Below are positions 8,655-16,845 of a stretch of DNA of 64,000 nt, piece by piece; position 1 is the stretch's first letter, and the number at the start of each line of letters is the position of its first letter. The stretch covers positions 21,514-85,513 of the forward strand of contig JADHNZ010000009.1 of assembly GCA_016779225.1 (NCBI GenBank), read 5' to 3'. Origin of the DNA: Planctomycetota bacterium. Lineage in GTDB: Bacteria; Planctomycetota; UBA1135; GCA-002686595. The translations under genes and the position numbers were made by a program. The notes beneath the pieces are model-generated. The model made no database searches. It was not told the DNA's origin and was given only the letters and a program-made list of their open reading frames with translations.

Positions 8655-9572
8655 TTGGCCCGCCTCCCCCGCACCTTCGACCAGCTCCGCCGCGTGCCTG
8701 CGGATCGCCGTGCGCGCATGCAGCAGCTGCTGCTGGAGCGCACCGCTCGGGAGGAGTGGCCCCTGGTGCCGGACCTGCGCAGGCGACTCGCCGAGGCAGG
8801 CCTGGACGCGGACCGGTCCGCGCCGCGGGAGCGGCTCGCGGGCCTGATCGCCTGCGGGCTCGGCGCCCTGGCCGACCGTCCGGCGCACCACCTGCGGCCC
8901 ACCCCCGACCCCGCACGCATCCGCAGGCACTGGGGTGCGAGCCGCAAGCTCGGGCTTGTCCTTGCCCGCGGCCAGGGCGGCAGCCTGCTGCAGCGGGGCT
9001 ACCTGCCCGTGGAGGCAGCGACCCTCGACCTGCCAGGGCGCGCACCTCGCATCGAGTCCACGGCCCACGACCTCGAGCTGCTCCGCGAGCAGCTCGTGCG
9101 CAGCGCCCTGCTCCTGGGGCTCGAGGGCAACGGCCTCGCCGCGGCGCCGGGCGCCGAGCTCCCGGCGCCGCTCGCGGAGGCCCTTGGGGCAACGCCGGCA
9201 CGGCGCGGAGGCCAGAGGGCTCCGGAGCTGCTCGTGGGCTGCCCGCCTGCCCTCGACCGCGCCCTGGCCGCCGGAACGCCCTCCGCGCGCCTGCTGTGCG
9301 TTAGCGGCCTCCCCCACCCCACCCTTCCCACGGCGGTCTGGCTCGGGGCCGCACGGCTCCTGGTCCCGACGCCGCCCGGGAGCCGGCGAGGCTGGCTCTT
9401 CGACGACCTCGCACAGCTGCGCCGCTCGGGAGGGTCGGGGGACCTGCTCGAGGTGACGCAGCTTGGGCACCACGGCACGCTCCTCGCGCGGGTGAGCCTC
9501 CCGGACTCAGGGTCCTGGGACCTGCTGCCCCCCGACGGAGCCGGCCTCCCGGGGCTCGGCTGGGCTCTCTGA
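8655..9572 (+). CDS. Conserved-looking protein of unknown function
   Basis: A 305-residue Leu/Ala/Arg-rich protein with no signal peptide, no clear transmembrane helix and no motif I recognise. The first ~70 residues are charged and probably helical. The C-terminal half has hydrophobic strands (LLCVSGLPHPTLPTAVWLG, about 215-233) and ends in a Gly/Pro-rich segment. The start is uncertain: TTG at 8655 is the furthest upstream; GTG at 8694 and ATG at 8718 are in frame and equally possible. Coding potential is supported by strong third-position GC and lack of stops over the length. It diverges from the patatin-ferredoxin gene and is followed by the hairpin-rich gap at 9573-9960. Confidence 0.55.
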   Translation: MARLPRTFDQLRRVPADRRARMQQLLLERTAREEWPLVPDLRRRLAEAGLDADRSAPRERLAGLIACGLGALADRPAHHLRPTPDPARIRRHWGASRKLGLVLARGQGGSLLQRGYLPVEAATLDLPGRAPRIESTAHDLELLREQLVRSALLLGLEGNGLAAAPGAELPAPLAEALGATPARRGGQRAPELLVGCPPALDRALAAGTPSARLLCVSGLPHPTLPTAVWLGAARLLVPTPPGSRRGWLFDDLAQLRRSGGSGDLLEVTQLGHHGTLLARVSLPDSGSWDLLPPDGAGLPGLGWAL

Positions 9573-9639
9573 GGCCTGGCGCAGCCCTGACAGGGTGCCC
9601 TCCGGAGGCCGCGACGAGAGGCGTGCCAGTCACCCAGCC

Positions 9640-9935
9640 CCTAGGGGACCGGGGGATGCGCCGCTTGGCGCATCCCCCGGTTGGAGGTGGAGGCCGGTGT
9701 AGGGAAGTTCACCGACCTCCGGTGTCCCGCTCGATTCACGCGGTGGGCTCGCAATCCACCGCGGACGCGGAGACGGCTCCAGAGGCTTCCCAGGACGGTC
9801 AGGCTCGCAAACTGAGTTCGTCCCACTCAAGAGCGATTGAAATCGTAGCCCCCTCAGGGCCCGAAGCAACCGATTCCCCGCAACAACCCTGCAAATTCGG
9901 GGAGGGCCGCCCGTCGGCAGCGCGGTGGACATGGG
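9640..9935. ncRNA. Candidate structured RNA in a GC-poor intergenic region
   Basis: The 388-nt gap 9573-9960 between two convergent genes has no credible reading frame. The stretch 9781-9900 is only about 57% GC against over 70% in the flanking genes. Three consecutive inverted repeats are visible: a perfect 15-bp stem with a 4-nt loop (9648-9681), an imperfect 10-bp stem (9689-9720) and an 8-bp stem (9739-9763). If transcribed on the minus strand, the element would start near 9930 and end in the strong hairpin, as expected for an RNA gene with a terminator. I do not see tRNA, tmRNA, SRP RNA or RNase P signature sequences. Alternatively these are the two genes' shared 3' ends. Strand is unresolved. 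Confidence 0.35.
9648..9681. terminator. Perfect 15-bp hairpin, probable bidirectional terminator
   Basis: Arms 9648-9662 and 9667-9681 are perfectly complementary with the 4-nt loop GCTT. It lies 75 nt past the stop of the plus-strand gene ending at 9572 and between convergent genes. No T-tract follows on either strand, so termination would not be the classic U-run type. Confidence 0.5.
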
Positions 9936-9960
9936 GCCGGGACGGCTCGTTTCGCGACAC

Positions 9961-10986
9961 TCAAGCTGTCGCGGGACCAGCGAGGAGCTCCCTCGCCACC
10001 CCCACCAGCCGGGCCTCCGCGGCCTCCAGATCGGCCAGGCTCACCCTCTCGTGAGGCGTGTGGGCGTCGAGGATCTCGCCGGGTCCGAACAGGAGCGGCT
10101 GACCCCAGCGCGCGAGGTGCGGCGCGTCCGTCCCGAATGCGACGACGATGCTCTCCTCGCCGTCGGGGACATGGAAGCGCACCGGCCCGTAGAGGTTCGA
10201 GCTGACATGCAGCTCCACATGCTCGCTCAGGCAGGCCAAGAGGCGCTCCTGGATCTGCTCGGGCCCCATCACCGTGCGACCGAGGATCGAGGCCCGGGCC
10301 TCCGCCGCGACCACATTGGCCGCCACGCCGCCGTGGATCTCGCCGATGTTCATGGTGCCGCGCCCCACGCCCTCGAGCTCACCCCACTCCGCGGCGAGGA
10401 CGCGCTCGAGACTCCGCACGAGCTCGTGGATTGCCGACGGTCCGATGTCCTGGCTGGAGTGCCCCGCGCGCCCGTGCGCGCAGAGCTCCGCGTGGAAGAC
10501 GCCCTTCCCCGCCCGGACGAAGCGGCTGCCGGTGGGCTCGCCTACAACCGTGAAGCGCGGCCTCCACGGATCCGCGAGGCGTTCATTGGCGGCCTGGGCC
10601 CCGTCGCTCGTGACCTCCTCCCCGACGGTGAACAGCAGACCCACGCGATCCTCCCCCGCCCGGAGCAGCTGCTCGGCGGCGGCAACCATCGCCACGGCCT
10701 GGCCCTTGGCATCGCAGGCCCCGCGGCCGTGCACGAACTCGCGGTCGACGCGCGAGCCGAAGAACGGGGGGACCGTGTCCAGGTGGGTGCAGAACACGAC
10801 CTCCGGCGCCCCCGCGCGTGCGAGGACATTGAAGCGACCGGGCTCGACCTCCTGTCGCTCCACGGAGAACCCGCGCGCCTCCAGGTCCCGGGCCAGGCTG
10901 TCGCCGTAGTCACCCTCGCTGCCGGTGATGGAGGGGACCTCGATGAACTCGACCAGCCGGCGGCCGAGGTCGCTGGCGGCGGTCAA
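9961..10986 (-). CDS. M20 family metallopeptidase (ArgE/DapE-type deacylase)
   Basis: A 341-residue M20 zinc amidohydrolase. Metal-site motifs are all present: THLDTVP with H68 and Asp70, GACDAKG with bridging D92, GEE with the general-base E123 and metal ligand E124, GEPT at 149-152, and a C-terminal DAHTPHE motif supplying the last His. A dimerisation domain lies between about 170 and 280, with the GRAGHSS motif. Family members remove acyl groups from amino acids (acetylornithine, succinyl-diaminopimelate, LysK substrates). Which one applies is not clear, and no arginine or lysine pathway genes are nearby. The likely start is TTG at 10986, overlapping the stop of the DUF1028 gene as TTGA, a coupled arrangement. 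No upstream ATG exists in this frame without running deep into the neighbour. Confidence 0.85.
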   Translation of the reverse strand: MTAASDLGRRLVEFIEVPSITGSEGDYGDSLARDLEARGFSVERQEVEPGRFNVLARAGAPEVVFCTHLDTVPPFFGSRVDREFVHGRGACDAKGQAVAMVAAAEQLLRAGEDRVGLLFTVGEEVTSDGAQAANERLADPWRPRFTVVGEPTGSRFVRAGKGVFHAELCAHGRAGHSSQDIGPSAIHELVRSLERVLAAEWGELEGVGRGTMNIGEIHGGVAANVVAAEARASILGRTVMGPEQIQERLLACLSEHVELHVSSNLYGPVRFHVPDGEESIVVAFGTDAPHLARWGQPLLFGPGEILDAHTPHERVSLADLEAAEARLVGVARELLAGPATA

Positions 10987-12530
10987 GGCTCGACCGTGAA
11001 GCCCACGGGCCCCACGACATCCAGGCCCTGCCCCTGATCCGCCAGGAGCGCGGCGAAGTGGAAGGTCTCTCCGATGAAGGTCCAGGCCCACTGGGGGTCC
11101 AGGTGGAACGCGGCCTCGGCCCGTCCCGCGGCGTCCAGGCTCCCGATGAAGCCCTCGCCCACCGTCGTCCGCAGCTGGCCCGCGAGAGCGAAGCCGAAGG
11201 CGCGGTCGGCGTTCAGGGGCACGAGGACCCCGCCCACCGTGGTTCCCGGGCTCGTCCCGGCGGCGCTGACCAGCAGCTGGTAGCCGCGGCCGGCGTCGCT
11301 GACCGGGCGCTGGAGCCGCAGCGCTGCAGCTCCGCCCTCCGCGGCGCCCAGGGCGTCCCGCCCGCAGTGCAGCTCGACCGGGGGATCGACCTCGAGGGTC
11401 AGCGGGGGCCAAAGGAGCACGGGCTTGATGCCGTCGTCGACGCGGATCCCCCACTCCCCGGTCCCGGCGAGTGCCGTGCTCGTCAGCTCGAAGGTGTAGG
11501 TCCCGTCCCCGTGGTCCGTGACCGGACCCGGCACCGCGGGGTCCGGCCCCGCGTGGCGCGGCTCGAGGGTCACGGTCGCGCCGCCCGTCACGAGAGGCAC
11601 GCCCTCCACATCGACCATGCGCACGGTGACCCGGGTCGTCGAGAGCCCGTCAGCGGGCAGGCGCTGATCCGCCGGCTCAACCTCGGAGAGGATCGCGTCC
11701 GGCCGCCCCTGAAGAGCCGCGCGCCAGACATCCCAGCGCTCCTGCAGGCCCTCGACCGCGTCGATGTCGTTGACATCGCCCTCCCAGTTGCGGCGCATGT
11801 AGTAGGTGCCATTGGCGCAGCCCGAGCCGATGTTGCAGACGCCGTCGATGTCCCCCATGCGCGCGATCACCATGGTCGCGCAGTGCGAGCTGTGCACGAA
11901 GGAGGCCGGCGGCTCACCGCAGCTGGTCGGAGCGCTCGGGCTGCAGGAGCAGCGCCCGTCCCCACCTGCGAAGCGCGCCGCCTGCATGGCGGCCATCACC
12001 TTGGTGGCCAGGTCGCCCGGCGTGTTGAGGAGCGCGGTCTCGGCGTCGAGCACGGGCAGCCAGCCCACCAGCACATTGCCCTGGATGGCGTAGGAGAGGT
12101 CCCCCACCTCGCCGGTCAGGTTCGCAACGGCGGGGCCGCAGTTGTTGCCGGAGAAGGTGCGCGCATCCCCGGTGAAGGCGACGATGCCGTACTGGCGGTC
12201 CTGGGGCGCATCGCCCACGGTGAGCAGGCGCTGCAGGACGCGATCCGGGGTCGCGCCCTCCTCGAGGGCGTCCCAGATCAGGCCACGGTTGTAGGCCTGG
12301 CTGTCCACCCAGGACTGCGCGGCGGCGCCACCCAGCCCCACGCGGACCACCGGGACATAGCGCCGGATCTGGAAGTTCGGGATGCAGGTCGCGGTCGCGA
12401 CGCACACCTCCCCCGTCTTGTGGTTGAGGACCACGATGCTCCAGGTGGCTAGAGCGGGAGCGTGGAGCACCAGCAGGGCACCCAGGAGGGTGGACAGGCG
12501 ACGCAGGAGCGCAGTGCGGAGACGGGCCAT
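10983..12530 (-). CDS. Secreted DUF1028 (Ntn-hydrolase-like) protein with Ig-like domain
   Basis: A 515-residue exported protein. The signal peptide occupies residues 1-28 and ends in APALA. The DUF1028 domain starts immediately after it with TWSIVVLNHKTGE (29-41), the characteristic opening of this Ntn-hydrolase-like family. Cleavage at Ala28/Thr29 would expose Thr as the mature N-terminus, the position used as nucleophile in Ntn hydrolases. Residues ~290-400 resemble an invasin-type Ig domain (STTRVTVRMVDVEGVPLVTG). The remaining ~110 residues are beta-rich and unassigned. Several cysteines cluster around 200-250 and suggest disulfides. The gene is the first of a pair with the M20 deacylase. 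Substrate and true enzymatic activity of DUF1028 are not established. Confidence 0.8.
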   Translation of the reverse strand: MARLRTALLRRLSTLLGALLVLHAPALATWSIVVLNHKTGEVCVATATCIPNFQIRRYVPVVRVGLGGAAAQSWVDSQAYNRGLIWDALEEGATPDRVLQRLLTVGDAPQDRQYGIVAFTGDARTFSGNNCGPAVANLTGEVGDLSYAIQGNVLVGWLPVLDAETALLNTPGDLATKVMAAMQAARFAGGDGRCSCSPSAPTSCGEPPASFVHSSHCATMVIARMGDIDGVCNIGSGCANGTYYMRRNWEGDVNDIDAVEGLQERWDVWRAALQGRPDAILSEVEPADQRLPADGLSTTRVTVRMVDVEGVPLVTGGATVTLEPRHAGPDPAVPGPVTDHGDGTYTFELTSTALAGTGEWGIRVDDGIKPVLLWPPLTLEVDPPVELHCGRDALGAAEGGAAALRLQRPVSDAGRGYQLLVSAAGTSPGTTVGGVLVPLNADRAFGFALAGQLRTTVGEGFIGSLDAAGRAEAAFHLDPQWAWTFIGETFHFAALLADQGQGLDVVGPVGFTVEP

Positions 12531-12634
12531 GTCCCCAAGGGTACCCCGGCGCCCTGCGTCCCGCAGAGCGGAGCGTGTCATCGTGCCGCCCCCCCCGTGA
12601 CCGCCCGCGGGCGATCAGGGGGAGGCGCCGGGGC

Positions 12635-13147
12635 TCAGGCCTCGGCTCCGCGCAGGACGAGGAGGATCTCGCCCGCGGCCACGGCCTGGCCAGCGGTCAC
12701 GGCCACGGACTCCACGACGCCGCTCGCGGGCGCCTGGATCTCGTTCTGCATCTTCATGGCCTCGAGCACCACGAGGGCGTCGCCCTCCTGGACCTCGTCC
12801 CCGGGCTGCACGCGCACCTCAGCGACGAACCCCGGCATGACCGCCTTCAGGGGGCCGCCACCTCCGCGGGCCGCTCGCTCGGCGAGGTGCGCTGCCCGCT
12901 CGCGCTCGTCCTCGAGCGAGAAGGAGTAGACATGGCCCGCGAGGGTCACATGGGCAAGGCTCTCATCCCCCTCCACCGAGAGGGCGTAGGCGTCGGGGCC
13001 GTGCTGGAGGACCACCTGCCCCAGGCGGTCGATCTCCTGGTACTCGAGGTCGATCGGCTCGCCGTCCACGCAGACCTCGAGCCGGCCGAGGCGCTCGACG
13101 AGCTCGACGACGACCTCGCGCTCTCCACACTTCAGGAAGTACTTCAC
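12635..13147 (-). CDS. Biotin carboxyl carrier protein of acyl-CoA carboxylase
   Basis: 170 residues. The C-terminal biotinyl domain (about 98-166) carries EAMKMQNEI, with Lys132 as the predicted biotinylation site, and the preceding hairpin MPGFVAEVRVQPGDEV. The N-terminal ~95 residues resemble the linker/BT domain found in acyl-CoA carboxylase alpha subunits. In many bacteria carrier and carboxylase are one polypeptide; here they are split, with this GTG start overlapping the biotin carboxylase stop as GTGA (13144-13147), which should keep their stoichiometry. It works with the next two genes to carboxylate propionyl-CoA (or acetyl-CoA). The longer in-frame stretch upstream runs inside the biotin carboxylase gene and is not coding. 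Confidence 0.9.
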   Translation of the reverse strand: MKYFLKCGEREVVVELVERLGRLEVCVDGEPIDLEYQEIDRLGQVVLQHGPDAYALSVEGDESLAHVTLAGHVYSFSLEDERERAAHLAERAARGGGGPLKAVMPGFVAEVRVQPGDEVQEGDALVVLEAMKMQNEIQAPASGVVESVAVTAGQAVAAGEILLVLRGAEA

Positions 13148-14673
13148 GCCTGACCTCCAGGCTGGCTGCCGCTGCGATCGTCCGCCTGCGCGCGCAGGGT
13201 GGCGTCCATGCGCCGGCCGCGGGCGCGCCAGCCGGCGCGATCCGCGGTCGCGGGCGCCAGGGCCCGGCGCTGGGCGAGCAGATGGCGGTGGATGGCGGCC
13301 GCGGCCGCCGTGATGGAGAGCCACTCCGCGGGCGGGGCAATGGTGAGGCTCTCCAGGAAGTGCGTGTCGTAGTCCCCGCTGCGGAACCGCTCGTGCTCGA
13401 GCACGGTCAGCGCCGCGGGAAGCGAGGTGCGCACGCCCCCCACATTCATCTCCTGGATGGCGCGGATCATGCGCTCGATCGCCTGGGCTCGGTCGGGGGC
13501 CCAGACGATCAGCTTGCCGAGCATCGGGTCGTAGGCGAGGCCCACCTCCATGCCGCGGTACATCCCGGTGTCCAGGCGGACCCACGGGCCGCCGGGCGCG
13601 CGCAGGTTCTGCAGCACGCCCGTCGAGGGGAGGTAGCCCTGGGTCGGGTCCTCGGCGTTGATGCGCACCTCGATCGAGTGGCCGCGGATGGAGAGGTCCT
13701 CCTGGCGCAGCGCCAGGGGCTCTCCGGCGGCCACCAGGAGCTGCTGGCGCACGAGGTCGACCCCCGTGATCTGCTCGGTGATCGGGTGCTCCACCTGCAG
13801 GCGCGTGTTCATCTCGAGGAAGAAGAACTCGCCGCCGGACCACAGGAACTCCACGGTCCCCGCGCCTCGATACCCCACGGCGCGCGCGGCCTGGAGAGCA
13901 GCCTCGCCCATGGCGCTCCGCGTCGCCTCGTCCAGGACGGGGCTCGGCGCCTCCTCCACCAGCTTCTGGTGGCGACGCTGGATCGAGCACTCGCGCTCGA
14001 ACAGGTGGATGCCGTTCCCGTGGGCGTCGAACATCACCTGGATCTCCACATGGCGCGGCTGATCGAGGTAGCGCTCGAGGTAGACCCGGCCGTCCCCGAA
14101 GGAGCTCACCGCCTCGCCCGAGGCGGCGCGGAAGGCAGACTCCATATCCGCGGGGTCGCGCACCACGCGGATGCCCTTGCCCCCGCCGCCAGCGGCCGCC
14201 TTGATGGCGATGGGATAGCCGATGCCCTCTGCGGCCTCCACGGCGGCTGCGACATCATCCACGGGGTCCGTCAGGCCGGGGACGCAGGGGACCCCCGCCG
14301 CGACCATGGCGCGCCGGCTCTCGATCTTGTCCCCCATCGCGTGGATGGCGCCGGCCGGCGGCCCGATCCAGGCGAGGCCCGCCTCCTCGACGCGGCGGGC
14401 GAACTCGGCGTTCTCCGAGAGGAAGCCGTAGCCAGGGTGGATCGCCTCGGCGCCGCTCGCAAGGGCCGCCTCGATGATCGCGTCCTGGCGCAGGTAGCTC
14501 TGCGCCGGGGTCTCCCCGCCGAGGGAGACGGCGCGGTGCGCCATGCGCACATGCAGGGCCTTGCGGTCGGCGTCCGAGTGGACGGCGACGCACTCGATGC
14601 CCATCTCCCGGGCGGTCCGAATGACGCGCAGGGCGATCTCGCCCCGGTTCGCGATGAGGATGCGACGGAACAT
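13144..14673 (-). CDS. Biotin carboxylase subunit of acyl-CoA (propionyl-CoA) carboxylase
   Basis: A 509-residue ATP-grasp biotin carboxylase. It opens with FRRILIANRGEIALRVIRTA and shows HPGYGFLSENAEFA (about 79-92), the ATP-grasp glycine loop AGGGGKGIRVV, ECSIQRRHQKL, and the active-site segment EMNTRLQVEHPITE with metal-binding Glu and catalytic Arg. It catalyses ATP-dependent carboxylation of carrier-bound biotin. The last ~60 residues after the family core (from about 450) are Arg/Ala-rich and may link to the carrier protein. It starts 3 nt after the carboxyltransferase stop, so the operon is read carboxyltransferase, carboxylase, carrier. Substrate specificity lies in the neighbouring carboxyltransferase. 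Confidence 0.93.
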   Translation of the reverse strand: MFRRILIANRGEIALRVIRTAREMGIECVAVHSDADRKALHVRMAHRAVSLGGETPAQSYLRQDAIIEAALASGAEAIHPGYGFLSENAEFARRVEEAGLAWIGPPAGAIHAMGDKIESRRAMVAAGVPCVPGLTDPVDDVAAAVEAAEGIGYPIAIKAAAGGGGKGIRVVRDPADMESAFRAASGEAVSSFGDGRVYLERYLDQPRHVEIQVMFDAHGNGIHLFERECSIQRRHQKLVEEAPSPVLDEATRSAMGEAALQAARAVGYRGAGTVEFLWSGGEFFFLEMNTRLQVEHPITEQITGVDLVRQQLLVAAGEPLALRQEDLSIRGHSIEVRINAEDPTQGYLPSTGVLQNLRAPGGPWVRLDTGMYRGMEVGLAYDPMLGKLIVWAPDRAQAIERMIRAIQEMNVGGVRTSLPAALTVLEHERFRSGDYDTHFLESLTIAPPAEWLSITAAAAAIHRHLLAQRRALAPATADRAGWRARGRRMDATLRAQADDRSGSQPGGQA

Positions 14674-14676
14674 GGC

Positions 14677-16227
14677 TCAGAGGGGGATGTTCCCGTGCTT
14701 GCGGGTCGGGCCGGGCTCGTGCTTGCTGCGCAGGACCTCCAGCGCGCGAATCAGGTACGGGCGGGTGGTGTGCGCCTCGATCACATCATCGACGAAGCCC
14801 CGCGCGGCGGCCCGGTAGGGGTTGTTGAAGGTGTCCTCGTACTCCTTCGTCTTCTGGGCCAGCATGGCCTCGGAGTCCTCGGCCTCGGCGATCTCCCGGC
14901 GGTGGATGATGTTGGCCGCGCCGGCCGCGCCCATGACCGCGATCTGCGCTCCGGGCCAGGCGATGTTCAGGTCCGCGCGCACATGCTTGGAGGCCATCAC
15001 ATCGTAGGCGCCGCCGTAGGCCTTGCGCGTGATGACGGTCACCTTCGGGACGGTCGCCTCGCAGTAGGCGTAGAGCAGCTTGGCCCCATGGCGAATGATC
15101 CCGGCGTACTCCTGGGCCGTCCCGGGCAGGAACCCAGGCACATCCTCGAAGGTCACGATCGGGATGTTGAAGGCGTCGCAGAAGCGGATGAAGCGTGCGG
15201 CCTTCTCGCTGGCGGCGATGTCCAGGCAGCCCGCGAGCACCGCGGGCTGGTTGGCGACGATCCCCACGACGCGACCTCCAAGGCGCGCGAAGCCGCAGAG
15301 GATGTTGCGCGCGAAGGCCTCCTGGACCTCGAACCACGAGCCGCGGTCCACGATGCGCGTGATGACATCGCGCATGTCGTAGGGCCTCTGGGCGTCCTCG
15401 GGCACGAGGGTGTCCAGGGAGGCGTCCTGCCGGTCAGCCGGGTCGTCCGTGGGGACGAACGGCGGGTCCTCCGCGTTGTTGAGCGGCAGGTAGGACAGCA
15501 GCCGGCGGACGGCGTTCAGGCTGGTCTTGTCGTCGGGATGGGTGAAGTGGCAGACCCCCGAGCGCTCGGCGTGGACGGAGGCTCCGCCCAGCTCCTCCGA
15601 GGTCACGACCTCGTGGGTCACGGTCTTGACCACATCAGGCCCCGTGATGTGCATGTAGGAGGTGCCCTCCACCATGAAGATGAAGTCGGTCAGCGCGGGG
15701 CTGTAGACCGCTCCGCCTGCGCAGGGCCCCATGATCGCCGAGATCTGCGGGACGACTCCGGAGGCGCGGGTGTTGCGCCAGAAGATCTCGGCGTAGCCGC
15801 CGAGGCTGGATACGCCCTCCTGGATGCGCGCCCCTCCCGAGTCCCCCAGGCCGATCACGGGCAGGCCGTTCTTCACGGCGGCATCCATGACCTTGCAGAT
15901 CTTCTCGGCGTGGGTCTCGCTGAGGCTGCCGCCAAAGACCGTGAAGTCCTGGCTGTACAGGTAGATCGGCCGCCCCTCCACGAGGGCGTGGCCGGTCACG
16001 ACCCCATCCCCGAGGATCTGCTGCTGGTCCATCCCGAAGTTGGTGCAGCGGTGGGTCACGAAGCGGTCCAGCTCCACGAAGGAGCCCTCATCCACGAGGA
16101 AGTCGATGCGCTCCCGCGCAGTGAGCTTGCCCTTGGCGTGCTGGGCCTCGATGCGCTTGGGGCCGCCGCCGGCGAGGGCTTGCTCGCGCATGCGGAGCAG
16201 CCGCTCCTGGGGGGTCTCTTGGCTCAT
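14677..16227 (-). CDS. pccB: Propionyl-CoA carboxylase beta subunit (carboxyltransferase)
   Basis: A 516-residue decarboxylating carboxyltransferase of the PccB/AccD5 type with two crotonase-fold halves. The N-terminal half has [20 protein letters not shown] and [12 protein letters not shown]. It also has the oxyanion-forming segments [12 protein letters not shown] and [13 protein letters not shown]. The C-terminal half has [20 protein letters not shown] (the second acyl-CoA oxyanion region) and [10 protein letters not shown]. Length and motifs match propionyl-CoA carboxylase beta better than acetyl-CoA carboxylase. The downstream biotin subunits and the upstream epimerase support that choice. 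The ATG at 16227 gives the standard start. It carries carboxybiotin's CO2 to propionyl-CoA, making (S)-methylmalonyl-CoA. Confidence 0.93.
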   Translation of the reverse strand: MSQETPQERLLRMREQALAGGGPKRIEAQHAKGKLTARERIDFLVDEGSFVELDRFVTHRCTNFGMDQQQILGDGVVTGHALVEGRPIYLYSQDFTVFGGSLSETHAEKICKVMDAAVKNGLPVIGLGDSGGARIQEGVSSLGGYAEIFWRNTRASGVVPQISAIMGPCAGGAVYSPALTDFIFMVEGTSYMHITGPDVVKTVTHEVVTSEELGGASVHAERSGVCHFTHPDDKTSLNAVRRLLSYLPLNNAEDPPFVPTDDPADRQDASLDTLVPEDAQRPYDMRDVITRIVDRGSWFEVQEAFARNILCGFARLGGRVVGIVANQPAVLAGCLDIAASEKAARFIRFCDAFNIPIVTFEDVPGFLPGTAQEYAGIIRHGAKLLYAYCEATVPKVTVITRKAYGGAYDVMASKHVRADLNIAWPGAQIAVMGAAGAANIIHRREIAEAEDSEAMLAQKTKEYEDTFNNPYRAAARGFVDDVIEAHTTRPYLIRALEVLRSKHEPGPTRKHGNIPL

Positions 16228-16269
16228 GGTGGGTTCCGGGGGACGGGCTCTGGGACCGAAGGGCTGGGG

Positions 16270-16749
16270 TCAGGCGTGGGGATCCTCGACGAGCTCCATG
16301 AGGACCCCGCCGGTGGACTTGGGATGGAGGAAGGCGATGCGGGTGCCGTGGGCGCCCGGACGGGGGGCCTCGTCGATCAGGCGGACCCCCGCAGCGCGAA
16401 GCTGTTCGAGGGCAGCCCCCACATCGGCCACGCGCCACGCCAGGTGGTGGAGGCCTCCACCGCGCTCGAGGAAGCGGCTGACCGGTGAGTCGGCGCCGGC
16501 CGGCTCGACGAGCTCGATGCGCTGTCCGCCGGCCCAGGTGACGAGCACATTGACCTTCTGGTCCGCGACATGCTCGGGCTCCTCCGCGCGCAGGCCGAGC
16601 GCGTCCCCGTAGAGACCGCGCGCCTCGGCGATGGAGGCGACCACGATGGCCACATGATGGAGGTCCTGGACGACTCCTTGGAGGGGCTTGGGCGGCTGCA
16701 CGGAGGAGGGCACCGGCGCGACCCTGTGTCCGCTCAATGCGCCCCGCAT
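16270..16749 (-). CDS. Methylmalonyl-CoA epimerase
   Basis: About 159 residues as called. The core, from DLHHVAIVV to the C-terminal LMELVE, is a vicinal-oxygen-chelate protein of the methylmalonyl-CoA epimerase family. Metal ligands are expected at the His of DLHHVAI, the His of GLHHLAWRV and the Glu of LMELVE. It interconverts (S)- and (R)-methylmalonyl-CoA, between the carboxylase encoded directly downstream and the mutase at 21949-23592. The start is uncertain: ATG at 16749 adds ~30 residues before the usual beginning, and an internal GTG near 16720 is also plausible. It lies 42 nt upstream of pccB on the same strand, almost certainly the same transcript. Confidence 0.88.
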   Translation of the reverse strand: MRGALSGHRVAPVPSSVQPPKPLQGVVQDLHHVAIVVASIAEARGLYGDALGLRAEEPEHVADQKVNVLVTWAGGQRIELVEPAGADSPVSRFLERGGGLHHLAWRVADVGAALEQLRAAGVRLIDEAPRPGAHGTRIAFLHPKSTGGVLMELVEDPHA

Positions 16750-16845
16750 CCTAGCCCCCCGAAGGTCCCCTGCAAGCCGCGGCGCGGGGCCGTGACGGGT
16801 GATTCGAGGCGTGTCCTGCACCCCCCCGAGCTATGCTGACGCTGG

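Noticed and set aside
9630..9932. Minus-strand open frames of 61 and 100 codons in the 9573-9960 gap
   Set aside because: They run through the perfect hairpin arms, have low coding bias and no conserved-looking segment; the region fits a structured RNA or 3' regions better.
13282..16488. A 1068-codon plus-strand open frame opposite the carboxylase genes
   Set aside because: Fully antisense to biotin carboxylase, pccB and epimerase; His/Arg/Gly-rich composition typical of a shadow frame, no recognisable motif.
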